23,623 nucleotides of DNA from QHXQ01 sp036389375. Lineage in GTDB: Bacteria > Acidobacteriota > Blastocatellia > Pyrinomonadales > Pyrinomonadaceae. The stretch is from the NCBI GenBank assembly GCA_036389375.1, contig DASVQA010000063.1, forward strand, positions 1 through 23,623. Reading direction: 5' to 3'. Position 1 is the first letter of the stretch, and each line of letters starts with the position of its first letter. The translations under genes and the position numbers were made by a program. Below, in pieces: positions 15,151 through 22,335 of the stretch. Under the pieces are notes generated by a model that saw only the letters and a list, made by a program, of their open reading frames with translations, had not been told where the DNA came from and did not search any database.

Positions 15151-16134
15151 ATGACGCACAGCACGCTATTCACACAGGTCACAGACTGCCTGCGGCTCGA
15201 AGCCGAAGCCATCGCGCAGGCGGCGGCGCGCTTGCGCCCTGAAGAGGTCGAGCGGGCGATTGCGCTGCTGCGCGACTGTCGCGGCAAGGTGGTTGTGGTC
15301 GGCGTCGGCAAGTCCGGCAACGTGGCGCAGAAGATCGCGGCGACGCTGACGAGCACCGGCACGACCGCCGTCTATCTGCACCCGTCGGACGCGCTGCACG
15401 GCGGGCTTGGCGTCGTCATAGCGGACGACGTGGTTGTCGTCATCAGCAACAGCGGCGAGACGGATGAAATCCTCGCTATGCTGCCGTACCTCAAGCACCG
15501 GCGCGTGCCCCTCATCGCCATCATCGGCAACCTGCATTCGACGCTCGCCGGGCGCGCAGACGTGCTTATCGATGCTTCAGTTGAAAAGGAAGCCTGCCCG
15601 TTGGGGCTTGCGCCGACGACGAGCACGACGGTTGCGCTCGCGCTCGGCGACGCGCTCGCGCTCGCGCTCATGCAGTGCAAAGAACTGACGCCCGAAGCGT
15701 TCGCCCTGAATCATCCGGCCGGGCGCTTGGGCAAGCGCCTGATGCTGCGCGTCAGCGACGTGATGCACGGCGGCGCGGAGAATCCGACGGTCGCGCCCGA
15801 TGCGCCGCTGCTCGAAGTCGTCCACGCGATCAGTCGGGGCGGCTTGGGCGCGGCGAACGTCGTTGACGGCGCGGGGCAACTCGCAGGGATCATCACGGAC
15901 GGCGACCTGCGGCGCGCGCTCGAACGCGGCGAGTTAAACGCGCTCGCCCGCCTGACGAGCAGCCAGATTATGACGCGCGCGCCCATCACAACGACGCCGG
16001 ACACGCTCGCCTACGACGCGCTCCGGCTGATGGAAGATCGCCCGTCGCAGATTTCCGTCCTGCCGGTCGTGGACGAGCGGGGCGCGTGTGTGGGTCTGCT
16101 CCGCTTGCATGACATCGTGCGCAGCGGGTTGTGA
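15151..16134 (+). CDS. kdsD: Arabinose-5-phosphate isomerase (KdsD/KpsF family)
   Basis: The protein has 327 residues, the usual family length. Residues about 35-180 form a SIS sugar-isomerase domain (VGVGKSGNVAQKIA, ISNSGETDE, EACPLGLAPTTSTT, LNHPAGRLGKRL). Residues about 200-262 and 270-327 are two CBS domains. Lys54, Glu106, Glu147 and His188 align, at a constant offset of five, with the catalytic set reported for E. coli KdsD. It converts ribulose 5-phosphate to arabinose 5-phosphate, the first step of Kdo synthesis for lipopolysaccharide. A capsule (KpsF) or GutQ-type role cannot be excluded, but lpxC nearby supports the lipopolysaccharide role. The stop overlaps the next gene start (GTGA), suggesting an operon. 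Confidence 0.95.
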   Translation: MTHSTLFTQVTDCLRLEAEAIAQAAARLRPEEVERAIALLRDCRGKVVVVGVGKSGNVAQKIAATLTSTGTTAVYLHPSDALHGGLGVVIADDVVVVISNSGETDEILAMLPYLKHRRVPLIAIIGNLHSTLAGRADVLIDASVEKEACPLGLAPTTSTTVALALGDALALALMQCKELTPEAFALNHPAGRLGKRLMLRVSDVMHGGAENPTVAPDAPLLEVVHAISRGGLGAANVVDGAGQLAGIITDGDLRRALERGELNALARLTSSQIMTRAPITTTPDTLAYDALRLMEDRPSQISVLPVVDERGACVGLLRLHDIVRSGL

Positions 16135-16868
16135 AAGGGGAATTGAAGTTGAGCAGTTTACGCGCGTGGCTGTGTCTGGTCGCGCTGATCTTCATCGCCG
16201 CCCTCGCCCGCCCCGACGCCCAAGCCACGCCGCCGCCGAAGGCCCGCCCGCCCGTGCCCGCGCAGACGATCCCGGCGGGCGAAGTCGTGGTCGTGCTGCC
16301 GGAGCGACTTTTCAACGCGCTCGTCGAATCTCTGTTCACGCTGCCGCAGCCGCCGAGTTTTCCGTTGGCGCGCGGCGGCGAGCCGAACGACGACAACAAA
16401 GGCGGCGCGTGTGCGAGCGTGATCACGTTACTGCGGGCGCAGGCGGGCGCGCGCACGGGCGTGCAGTTTCGCGCGGGTCAGATCAGTGCGCCGGTCGCGT
16501 TCAAAGGCGCTTACAACGCACCGCTCCTCGGCTGTCTGAAGTTTCAGGGCTGGGCGGACACGAATCTTAATCTCTCATTCGATCAGACCAAGCAGGCGCT
16601 CGTCGCCCGCGTGCAGGTGCGCGAAGTACACCTCAGCAAAGTGCCGTCCATGCTGAACAATGGCATCACGGGGCTGGTGCAGGACGCGCTCGATGCACGC
16701 ATCAACCCGGTCGAAATCCTGCGCGCCGAGCAGGTCTCTTTGCGGCTGCCGTTGACTAAACTGGCCACAGGCGGCGCGCTCCGCCTGCGCGCAAAAGAGG
16801 TGCGCCACGAACTCGTGCAGAGCGAGTTGCGTGTCCACATCGTCTATGAGTTTGTGCGTGAAGATTGA
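16131..16868 (+). CDS. Exported protein of unknown function in kdsD operon
   Basis: The protein has up to 245 residues. The GTG at 16131 overlaps the kdsD stop by 4 bp (GTGA), typical of translational coupling. An alternative TTG at 16149 has AAAGGGG 8 nt upstream and would start MSSLRAW. Either way residues about 8-32 form a signal peptide, followed by a Pro-rich linker. The rest alternates hydrophobic and polar residues like long beta strands (QISAPVAFKGAYNAPLLG, LRLRAKEVRHELVQSELRVH), with one helix-like stretch (SMLNNGITGLVQDALDARI). This loosely resembles lipid-binding tubular folds, but that is only an impression. Conserved-looking Cys residues are present at positions 93 and about 134. 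Operon position suggests an envelope role. Confidence 0.8.
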   Translation: MKGELKLSSLRAWLCLVALIFIAALARPDAQATPPPKARPPVPAQTIPAGEVVVVLPERLFNALVESLFTLPQPPSFPLARGGEPNDDNKGGACASVITLLRAQAGARTGVQFRAGQISAPVAFKGAYNAPLLGCLKFQGWADTNLNLSFDQTKQALVARVQVREVHLSKVPSMLNNGITGLVQDALDARINPVEILRAEQVSLRLPLTKLATGGALRLRAKEVRHELVQSELRVHIVYEFVRED

Positions 16869-16870
16869 GG
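16867..16870 (+). promoter_or_regulatory. Ribosome binding site deciding the 16877 start
   Basis: GAGG lies 6 nt before the ATG at 16877 and overlaps the stop of the preceding gene. It favours ATG over the in-frame TTG at 16865. Confidence 0.65.
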
Positions 16871-16876
16871 CGCTTG

Positions 16877-17245
16877 ATGTTTACCGAACTGACCACGACG
16901 CTCTACCGCACAACCGGGCGAACGGAAGTGACGTTGATCGGCAAGAGCGACTATCGGAAGTTTCCGCCGCGCCTGAGTGATCAACCCACCTTTCAGGCGA
17001 TGCTGAGCGAAGAGTATGCCCTCAAGATCGCGCGTGACTGGCAGATGAAATACAGCGCGGACGGGTTCGCTTACGTGGTGCGCTTTCGCGTGCGCTCGAT
17101 GTACCTCAGCAAGTTCGTGCCACGCACGGTCGGCGGCGCGCAGCATCGTGAATACTGGATTCCGGCGCGCGAGCTTTATCTACTCAATCGCAACATCGTC
17201 GGCTTGATCGAAGTGATCGCAGAGTTCATCGCGCCGCGGCTTTAA
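16877..17245 (+). CDS. Unrecognised 122-residue protein, last gene of kdsD operon
   Basis: This small protein starts 8 nt after the preceding stop, so it is almost certainly co-transcribed and coupled. No signal peptide is seen, so it is probably cytoplasmic. The sequence is a mix of predicted strands and helices, rich in Arg, Tyr and Leu, ending in a hydrophobic helix (NIVGLIEVIAEFIAPRL). Residues about 66-79 (VVRFRVRSMYLSKF) echo VARVQVREVHLSKV of the upstream exported protein. No catalytic motif or known family was recognised. Its function is unknown; the context points to envelope or lipopolysaccharide work. Confidence 0.75.
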   Translation: MFTELTTTLYRTTGRTEVTLIGKSDYRKFPPRLSDQPTFQAMLSEEYALKIARDWQMKYSADGFAYVVRFRVRSMYLSKFVPRTVGGAQHREYWIPARELYLLNRNIVGLIEVIAEFIAPRL

Positions 17246-17310
17246 GCTGTAGCGCAAGCGAACGAGCAAACGACGCGCGCAAGCAAGTACAGCGGGCCGG
17301 TCTTAATTCA

Positions 17311-18240
17311 CTACCGCACGTCGCGCTCAAGCGCGGCTCTGTCCCAATGCGCGAGGTCAGCCCCGGCCTCGTAGGTGCTTTGCAAAAACTCCAATAGCAG
17401 CGCGGGCGGCGACGCGGCCTGCCGCACGTCGTCATAACGCAGGATGAACTCTTTCATCTCCTGACTGTAGAAGGCTTGCGGCGGGCGTATCGCGGCGGCG
17501 CTCAAGCCCGCCGGTTCGGGCGCGGCGTAAGCGTAGAAGGCGGGCGTTTGCAGCGGCCCGCTGCCGGGCCAGAAACCATGACTGATGACTTCGTGCGAGT
17601 AGGCTTCGCGCGTGATGGCGTCCGCGCCCGCACGCTCCGGCGCGCGCCGGCCGGAAAAACGCGTGACGGCGAGATCGAAACTGCCCCAGAAGAAGTGTAC
17701 CGGACTGACTTTGCCGGTGAAGCGCGCGCGAAACGTTTCAAAGACGCGCGCCGTCTGCACGAGAATCTGCCAGAAGCGGGCGGCATACTCGGCGGCATAA
17801 GCAGCGTGCTGTGTGTCCTGCTCGAACGGGATGGGATCAGGTATCTCAACCGGTGTCGTCCAGATGTGGACTTCGATCCCCAGCGCACGAAGCGCAGCCA
17901 TGAGCGTGCGATAGAAGTCTGCGACGGTCTGCGGCGCAAGCGGCAGCGTGCGGGTCGCACCGTCACTGCAAGCGATGAGCAACGTGTGCTCGATGAAGTC
18001 GAAATCGATCTGGAACGACCTGTGATCGTAGGGCATGGGCGAAGTGGTCAGTCCGCGTGCGGTCAGGTAGAGCGGTGTGTTCCACCAGTGATTGACGAGC
18101 GGGGTGAGCGCGAGCCGAATCTTGCCGACGACCTGCGTCCACATGTGCAGCGTCGCGTATGTCTCGCGCCACTCGTCGAGCGGCAGAGCCGGCCACACGG
18201 CGGCAGCAGACGGGGCTTCTTCGTGATTGGTTCTGGTCAT
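17311..18240 (-). CDS. DUF5996 family protein
   Basis: The protein has 309 residues and is recognised as the DUF5996 family from its near-universal blocks: WPALPLDEWRETYATLHMW, VNHWWNTPLYLTARGLTTSP, FDFIEHTL, HFFWGSFDLAVTRFSGRRAP and TREAYSHEV..GFWPG. No signal peptide is present. The function of the family is unknown. The many invariant Trp, His and Asp residues suggest a ligand-binding or catalytic pocket. The ATG has GAGGAG only 2 nt upstream, a short spacing, but no better in-frame start exists near the conserved N-terminus. It is convergent with the kdsD operon and lies 66 bp downstream of nothing but the lpxC stop side, so it has its own start region. Confidence 0.9.
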   Translation of the reverse strand: MTRTNHEEAPSAAAVWPALPLDEWRETYATLHMWTQVVGKIRLALTPLVNHWWNTPLYLTARGLTTSPMPYDHRSFQIDFDFIEHTLLIACSDGATRTLPLAPQTVADFYRTLMAALRALGIEVHIWTTPVEIPDPIPFEQDTQHAAYAAEYAARFWQILVQTARVFETFRARFTGKVSPVHFFWGSFDLAVTRFSGRRAPERAGADAITREAYSHEVISHGFWPGSGPLQTPAFYAYAAPEPAGLSAAAIRPPQAFYSQEMKEFILRYDDVRQAASPPALLLEFLQSTYEAGADLAHWDRAALERDVR

Positions 18241-18306
18241 GTCTCCTCGCGTGTGCTAATGACAAATCGCGGCGGACAGGGCTGAGCGTGGCCCGCGTGG
18301 CGGAGT

Positions 18307-19188
18307 TTAATAGGCGGTTGCCAGCGCACCGACCGGCATGTCCACGACTTCCCACGCCGCATCGTCGCGCAGCAGTTTCGTCATCAACATCGCGTGGAAG
18401 AGGTGGCCGCTGCGTTCGGCGCGCACCCGGCCGAGCAGGGGCATCCCCAAGAGCGCGAGATCGCCGATGATGTCTAATACCTTATGACGCACAAACTCGT
18501 CGCGCGCGCGCAGCGGCGTTTCGTTCAACATGCCTTCGGGCGTGAGTACGATGGCGTTATCAATCGAGCCGCCGCGAATGAGGTTGGCGCGGCGCAGCGC
18601 CTCGATCTCGGCGGTGAACCCGAAGGTGCGCGCTCCCGCGATCTCGCGTCCGAAGGCGACCGCATCGAGCGCGTCGAAGCGGAACTGCTGCGTGCCGATG
18701 AGCGGGTGCGGGAAATCAATGAGGCAGTCAATCTCGTAGCCCGCGTGCGGTTCGACGCTCATGCGCCGCGCGCCTTCGGCGACCGCGATCTTTTTCCGCA
18801 CGCGCAACGCGCGCCGCGCTGCCGGTTGGGCCACCACGCCGACGCGCTCGACGAGTTCCGTGAACGGCTCGGCCGAGCCGTCCATGATCGGCACTTCGAG
18901 GTTATCAACCTCTATGTAAGCGTTGTCTACGCCGCCGCCGCGCAGGGCCGCGAGCAGATGTTCGACGGTTGAGAGCGTGACGCCGGTGTGCATGAGCGTC
19001 GTCGCGTAGCTCGAATGCGCGACGCATTCAACGGTGGCCGGAATCTCAAAATTGTCGAGGTCTGTGCGGACGAAGATGTAGCCGGTGTCGGGGGGCGCGG
19101 GACGCAGCCGCACATGTACGGGCACGCCCGTGTGCAGCCCCAATCCGCTCGTCGCCACCGCCTGCGCCAGCGTTGTCTGTTTGATCAA
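18307..19188 (-). CDS. lpxC: UDP-3-O-acyl-N-acetylglucosamine deacetylase
   Basis: The protein has 293 residues. It catalyses the committed, zinc-dependent deacetylation step of lipid A synthesis. Zinc ligands are His77 (STVEHLLAAL), His235 and Asp239 (DEFVRHKVLDIIGD), and the catalytic histidine is His262 (ERSGHLFHAM); these match E. coli His79, His238, Asp242 and His265. MDGSAEPF and AGARTFGF are further LpxC blocks. The start is a TTG. The N-terminal IKQTTLAQAV aligns with the E. coli protein, no upstream in-frame start exists, and the nearest purine-rich site (GAGAGGA) is 13 nt away, so translation may start weakly. The gene is the full family length apart from a short C-terminus. Confidence 0.97.
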   Translation of the reverse strand: MIKQTTLAQAVATSGLGLHTGVPVHVRLRPAPPDTGYIFVRTDLDNFEIPATVECVAHSSYATTLMHTGVTLSTVEHLLAALRGGGVDNAYIEVDNLEVPIMDGSAEPFTELVERVGVVAQPAARRALRVRKKIAVAEGARRMSVEPHAGYEIDCLIDFPHPLIGTQQFRFDALDAVAFGREIAGARTFGFTAEIEALRRANLIRGGSIDNAIVLTPEGMLNETPLRARDEFVRHKVLDIIGDLALLGMPLLGRVRAERSGHLFHAMLMTKLLRDDAAWEVVDMPVGALATAY

Positions 19189-19526
19189 AACGAGACTCGA
19201 TCCTCTCGTAGGTCGGCGCGCGCAAATGCGAACGCGTGCCTTCGTCTCTTAGAGCACGAATATCAGGTGCAACGTTCATGCCGTGCCATCCAAGCAGTTA
19301 ATTGTTGACAACACGCCCGCGCCGCCCGCCCCTCTGTGGCACGCAGACCACAACCATGCGGCGCACGCGCAACACAAAAGAGAGGCCGGAGAGTCCTGAG
19401 TGTCTATCGAGTCACGGGACAACGGCTGCTCGCCTCCGCACTAGCTAGACTCGCCGGCCTCGCTGGACGCACGACTGCTTTATTCGCTTGTCACCCGTCA
19501 CGGCTTTCTCTATCATCAAACCCACA
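19189..19526. other. Divergent spacer between lpxC and polA
   Basis: This 338-bp gap should hold promoters for both genes. TTGACA-like and TTGCAC-like hexamers are present, but none has a matching -10 at the right distance. The stretch just before polA (19487-19502) carries TTGTCAC and GTCAC words that also appear after polA. No RNA gene or credible small protein was seen. Confidence 0.45.
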
Positions 19527-22262
19527 ATGCCGAGCAACAAGGGTTCGTCTGAGACGCCGACCGAGCGGGTCTATCTGATCGACTCGATGTCGCACATCTT
19601 CCGCGCCTTCTTTGCGCCGATGGGTGGCCGCATAGAGCCGCTCCGTAACAGCAGCGGGCAGGTGACGCAGGCGGTCTTCATCTTCACCAGCATGCTGCGG
19701 AAACTGCTCGCCGACGAGCAACCGCACTACATCGCCGCCGTCTTCGAGTCGGGCGTGCCCACGTTTCGCCATGAGATGGACGCGGGCTACAAGGCGCATC
19801 GCACAGAGATGCCGGACGAACTGGCGTCGCAGATTCCTTACATCATCCGCGTGTGCGAGGTCTTCAACATCCCGATCTTAAACGTGCCCGGCTACGAAGC
19901 GGACGACGTGATCGGCACGCTCGCCGTGCAGGCGGCGGCGCAGGGCCTGCAAGCCGTCATCGTCTCGAACGACAAGGACATGTGCCAGCTTGTCCGCGAC
20001 CCGCACGTTATCTGCATGCGGCAGAACTCGCAGAACGTGAAACGCAAAGAGCCTGTGCCGCCGGTCGAGTGGTGCGACGAGGCCTGGGTCGAGCAGAAGT
20101 TTGGTGTGCCGCCCCGGCAGATCATAGACCTGCTCGGTTTGATGGGCGACGCGGTGGATAACATTCCGGGTGCGCCCGGCATCGGCGCGAAAGGCGCTGT
20201 GCAGATCGTCAAACAGTTTGGTTCGATTGAGCAGGCGCTGAAAGATTGGGCAGAGGTCAAACACAAGACCTACCGTGAATCGCTGCGCGACAATGCCGAC
20301 CTGATCCGCCAGTCGCGCGAGTTGGCCACGATCAGGACGGACGTGAACATCGCGCTCGACCTCGATCAACTGCGCGCGCGCGCGCCCGACCGCGCCGCCG
20401 CCTATGCGCTGTTCCGCGAGTTGGAGTTTCAGTCGCTCACACGCGAGTTTGCCGACGCCGCCGGGAGCGCCGACTTGGGCCCCTTAGCCGAGCGCCGCTA
20501 TCGCATCGTCAACACCGCTCAGGAGCTTGAACCGCTCGTGCGCAAACTCTGGGAGACGGAGCACTGGGCGTTTGCCGTCGCCGATTCGACGCCGGCCGGC
20601 GCGGGCACGCAAGGCTCCTCGCGCGAACAGGGTTTGCCGACCGGCTTGGCCATCTCGTCGGCCGCGTTTACATCCACGTTCGTCGATCTCGCCAACTTTG
20701 AGGGCGGCACGGAAGCAGCCGTCGCCGCCTTGCGCGACGTGCTGGCGAATGGGCTGCTGGAAAAGTCCGTCCACGATCTCAAACGTGCGACGGCGCTGCT
20801 TGCACCGCTCGGCATCGAACTCGAAGGCGTCACGGACGACACGCTGCTGGCGGCCTACCTGCTCGACCCGATTCGCAGCAAGTACGATCTGGCCGATCTG
20901 GCGCGCGAGGCGAGCATCGCCGATGGTTGGACGGAGGCGCGTGACGGTTGGACTGAGCAACAGTGGCGCGCGACCGAGACGGCCGATCTGACCGCGCAGG
21001 TGGCGGACGTGCTGCACGGGCGCATCCTTGAACAGGGTTTGGAAGTCATCTACAACGAGATGGAGTTGCCGCTTGCGCCGCTGCTCCACCGGATGGAATC
21101 GGCGGGCCTGCGCGTGGATACAAAGGCGCTCGGCGAGTTGTCGAAATTCTTTGGCGCGGAGTTGGAGAAGCTGACCGCGCAGATCTACAAGGCGGCGGGG
21201 CGCGAGTTCAAGATCAGTTCGCCCAAACAGGTCGGCGAAGTGTTCGAGGAGTTGAACATCAGCACGGGGCGCAAGACTTCGACCGGGCAGGTCTCCACCA
21301 ACCGCGCCGTGCTGGAAGAACTCGCGCAGAACTACGAGTTGCCGCGCCTCATCATCGAATACCGCGAACTCGACAAACTGAAAGCGACCTACACGGATTC
21401 GCTGCCCGCGCTTGTCGGCGCGGACGGGCGCATTCACAGCCAACTCAATCAAACCGTGACGGCGACGGGCCGGCTGTCCTCAAGTGATCCGAATCTGCAA
21501 AACATTCCGATTCGCACGGAACTCGGTCGGCGCATCCGGCGCGCGTTTGTGCCCGATAAGGGCCACGTCTTCGTTGCCGCCGATTATTCGCAGCTTGAGT
21601 TGCGCCTGCTCGCGCACATCACGCGCGACCCCGTCATGCTCGACGCCTTCCAGCAGGGCGAAGATATACACACGCGCACGGCGCAACTCGTCTTCGGCGC
21701 AAAGACCAAAGAGGAACTGAAAGAGAAGCGCCGCTTCGCCAAGATCGTCAACTTCGCCATCGCCTACGCCGTCGAACCGTTCGGTCTGTCGCAACGCGTC
21801 GGCATCTCGCGCAAAGAGGCCAAGCAGGTGATCGAAGACTACTACAAGACCTACAAGGGCGTGCGCGCATACATGGACAAAATCCCCGAAGAGGCGCGCG
21901 CGCAGGGCTACGTGCGCTCGATGTACGGGCGCATCCGACCGCTCCCGACCATCAACGACCGCAACGGCCAGATCCGCGCCCGCGCCGAGCGCGAAGCCAT
22001 CAACATGCCGATTCAGGGGACGGCCAGCGACATCGTCAAGGTTGCCATGCTCAAGGTTGACGAGGCGCTCCGGCGCGCAGGCTTGCAGACGCGCATGGTC
22101 ATGCAGGTACACGACGAACTCCTGCTCGAAGCGCCGAAGAAAGAGGCCGAGGCCGCCGCCGCCATCCTCAAACGCGAAATGGAGACGGCCGTCGAACTGG
22201 ACGTGCCGCTCGAAGTCGAAGTCGGCACGGGCGCAAACTGGATGGACGTGAAAGGGCAATGA
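19527..22262 (+). CDS. polA: DNA polymerase I
   Basis: The protein has 911 residues. Residues about 14-300 are the 5-prime nuclease (LIDSMSHIFRAFF, GYEADDVIG, SNDKDM, GDAVDNIPGAPGIGAKGA). Residues about 325-500 are the 3-prime exonuclease fold, but its acidic residues are lost (see findings). Residues about 510-911 are the family A polymerase, with motif A DYSQLELR (686-693), motif B RRFAKIVNFAIAYA (735-748) and motif C QVHDE (860-864). It fills gaps and removes RNA primers in repair and lagging-strand synthesis. The ATG at 19527 has no clear ribosome site, and an in-frame TTG at 19488 is the alternative; the family alignment begins soon after the ATG. It is followed by the sensor kinase gene 74 bp later on the same strand. 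Confidence 0.98.
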   Translation: MPSNKGSSETPTERVYLIDSMSHIFRAFFAPMGGRIEPLRNSSGQVTQAVFIFTSMLRKLLADEQPHYIAAVFESGVPTFRHEMDAGYKAHRTEMPDELASQIPYIIRVCEVFNIPILNVPGYEADDVIGTLAVQAAAQGLQAVIVSNDKDMCQLVRDPHVICMRQNSQNVKRKEPVPPVEWCDEAWVEQKFGVPPRQIIDLLGLMGDAVDNIPGAPGIGAKGAVQIVKQFGSIEQALKDWAEVKHKTYRESLRDNADLIRQSRELATIRTDVNIALDLDQLRARAPDRAAAYALFRELEFQSLTREFADAAGSADLGPLAERRYRIVNTAQELEPLVRKLWETEHWAFAVADSTPAGAGTQGSSREQGLPTGLAISSAAFTSTFVDLANFEGGTEAAVAALRDVLANGLLEKSVHDLKRATALLAPLGIELEGVTDDTLLAAYLLDPIRSKYDLADLAREASIADGWTEARDGWTEQQWRATETADLTAQVADVLHGRILEQGLEVIYNEMELPLAPLLHRMESAGLRVDTKALGELSKFFGAELEKLTAQIYKAAGREFKISSPKQVGEVFEELNISTGRKTSTGQVSTNRAVLEELAQNYELPRLIIEYRELDKLKATYTDSLPALVGADGRIHSQLNQTVTATGRLSSSDPNLQNIPIRTELGRRIRRAFVPDKGHVFVAADYSQLELRLLAHITRDPVMLDAFQQGEDIHTRTAQLVFGAKTKEELKEKRRFAKIVNFAIAYAVEPFGLSQRVGISRKEAKQVIEDYYKTYKGVRAYMDKIPEEARAQGYVRSMYGRIRPLPTINDRNGQIRARAEREAINMPIQGTASDIVKVAMLKVDEALRRAGLQTRMVMQVHDELLLEAPKKEAEAAAAILKREMETAVELDVPLEVEVGTGANWMDVKGQ

Positions 22263-22318
22263 CAAGTGCCGAGTGACAAGTTAAAAACTTGTGCCGGCTC
22301 ATCACTCGGCCCTTGTCA
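22260..22318 (+). terminator. Compound inverted repeat after polA
   Basis: The segment 22260-22276 pairs with 22302-22318 over 17 bp with one mismatch. Inside it, ACAAGT/ACTTGT (22276-22281 with 22287-22292) forms a small hairpin around TAAAA. The structure begins at the polA stop codon. It contains the word TGACAAGT twice (22260, 22274) and its complement once more. It may end polA transcription before the kinase gene, although there is no T-tract after the outer stem. Confidence 0.55.
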
Positions 22319-22335
22319 CTTGGCCCTGTTCTTAA

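Noticed and set aside
17476..18285. 269-codon plus-strand frame
   Set aside because: Opposite the DUF5996 gene, which matches a conserved family along its length.
20484..21452. 322-codon minus-strand frame inside polA
   Set aside because: Complement of the polymerase reading frame; typical shadow in GC-rich DNA.
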